Assembly (NCBI GenBank): GCA_021325025.1
Contig: JAJPHZ010000022.1
Coordinates: 262,646-326,645, forward strand
Source: Pseudomonadota bacterium
Lineage (GTDB): Bacteria; Desulfobacterota; Binatia; Binatales; Binataceae
Direction: 5' to 3'
Length of the DNA: 64,000 bases
The translations under genes and the position numbers were made by a program. Of this stretch, positions 63,310 through 64,000 are shown piece after piece (positions within the stretch are counted from its first letter, which is position 1; each line of letters starts with the position of its first letter). The notes under the pieces were generated by a model. The model was not told where the DNA came from. It saw only the letters and a list, made by a program, of their open reading frames with translations, and ran no database searches.

Positions 63310-63843
63310 TTAGAAGTTGACGGTTGCCGTTATGGTGTCGGTATAGGTGCCTACCGGAACGTCCTGGCCACCGGGCGCCTGACCGTAAACGTTTGCCGTT
63401 ACCGCGGTCTTTGAAGAGTTAAAGGGCCCGAGCGTTGGCGCGGTCGAGGCCGTATTTCCCCACAGCGTGGTGAAGGCTGAATCCTGGTAGAAATCGTAGC
63501 CGATGTAATTGCCGTTGCCATCGGAGGCGGCACGCGTGGAGCCCGACGGCGCATGGCCTGAATGGGTACCTGCATCCAACCCGACCCACACGCTTGAGGT
63601 GTTCTTGTTGCAGTTGACAGAAATAAAGTTTGCCGACGTCACCTGCAAGGAAGAACTGGCGTTGGCTACGACCGGGTCGTAAGCGCCGAAGTTGTATGTA
63701 CCCGTAGTTGCTATCTTGCAGTTGCGCGCCACCGCCATGCTGACCCCGAAAGTTGTCGACGAGGTTCCCGCGCTGGCCTTGAACGCCGGCAACAGTGCAA
63801 GCACCACTGCAAACAGAAAACAGCGCAGCCGCCTGCGGCTCAT
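63310..63843 (-). CDS. Spore coat U-domain pilus subunit (shaft candidate)
   Basis: 177 residues from the ATG at 63843. Signal peptide (RRLRCFLFAVVLALLPAFKASA) then the SCPU domain: VSMAVARNCKIATTGTYNFGAYDPV, VNCNKNTSSVWVGLDAG and the C-terminal GTYTDTITATVNF, which would serve as the donor strand. Only two cysteines, in CsuA/B style. It is the first pilus gene in transcription order seen here, so probably the main shaft subunit; further pilin genes may lie beyond the window's end. A frame upstream to 63978 lacks homology. Confidence 0.88.
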   Translation of the reverse strand: MSRRRLRCFLFAVVLALLPAFKASAGTSSTTFGVSMAVARNCKIATTGTYNFGAYDPVVANASSSLQVTSANFISVNCNKNTSSVWVGLDAGTHSGHAPSGSTRAASDGNGNYIGYDFYQDSAFTTLWGNTASTAPTLGPFNSSKTAVTANVYGQAPGGQDVPVGTYTDTITATVNF

Positions 63844-64000
63844 ATGCCCACCGGTACGCACCTGACCATTCAAGATTGAATAGCGACGGCAAATTCCCCG
63901 GCGACTACGGACCGAGACCGTGTCAACCTGGCCGATAGCAAGTGCCGGTCTACACTGAAGGAAGAAAGAAAAACCCATCCCAACCTCCTGCTGCTGCTGA

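Overview
The window is a high-GC (roughly 60-65% by eye), densely packed bacterial chromosome segment with one tRNA gene, no rRNA, no insertion sequence and no CRISPR array. The gene content points to a free-living, Gram-negative, soil-type bacterium: an RND efflux pump, a chaperone-usher pilus, a DUF1329 exported protein, two sigma-54 activators, a sulfotransferase, thiolase/3-hydroxyacyl-CoA dehydrogenase genes, a tetrapyrrole cluster with a CcsA-type protein, and three N-acyl-D-amino-acid deacylase-like amidohydrolases. This mix resembles uncultured Desulfobacterota-like/Binatota genomes, but that placement is an inference from gene content only.

Layout. 0-5 kb: the N-terminal part of an RND pump (cut by the window edge), a universal stress protein, a ZIP metal transporter, a D-2-hydroxyacid dehydrogenase and an EthD-domain protein. 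5-13 kb: an aldo/keto reductase, the first amidohydrolase, a four-gene tetrapyrrole operon (precorrin-2 dehydrogenase, CcsA/HemX-like protein, hemA, hemC) and an HSD10-like dehydrogenase. 13-17.7 kb: an NtrC-type regulator, a membrane histidine kinase and a lipoprotein in one run, then a conserved hypothetical gene. 18-25 kb: an isochorismatase-fold protein lacking its catalytic Cys, an SDR, a TIM-barrel isomerase, a VWA protein, an epoxide-hydrolase-like protein, an exported trypsin-fold protein and a CPA2 antiporter. 25.4-28.4 kb: tRNA-Asn, an AT-rich gap and a very large Cys-rich exported protein closed by a strong terminator. 28.6-33.4 kb: a TetR regulator with a palindromic operator candidate, the second amidohydrolase, a four-helix membrane protein and a RES-Xre toxin-antitoxin pair.

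33.9-42.6 kb: DUF1329 protein, sulfotransferase, BrkB-family membrane protein, CopD-like membrane protein, thioredoxin reductase, moaC, an RlmI-like methyltransferase and a VOC protein. 42.6-46.8 kb: haem-binding lipoprotein, HtrA-like protease, bacterioferritin with its ferredoxin under a Fur-box-like palindrome, an RMD1-family protein and serine acetyltransferase. 46.8-55.5 kb is one long minus-strand run: zwf, 3-hydroxyacyl-CoA dehydrogenase, thiolase, a GAF sigma-54 activator, a hypothetical gene, a ferritin-like diiron protein, cysK and the acetyltransferase. 55.7-59.5 kb: the third amidohydrolase, a nitroreductase and aspartate-semialdehyde dehydrogenase. 59.7-64 kb: a Csu-type chaperone-usher pilus operon with a spore-coat-U subunit at each end.

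Functional links visible in the layout: siroheme/haem synthesis (8.4-12.3 kb), cysteine synthesis (serine acetyltransferase + cysK), iron storage (bfd-bfr), acyl-CoA oxidation next to its probable sigma-54 activator, and surface adhesion. The least explained items are the large Cys-rich exported protein with its structured leader, a family of nested palindromic intergenic repeats present three times, the Cys-less isochorismatase homologue, and the recurring amidohydrolase family.
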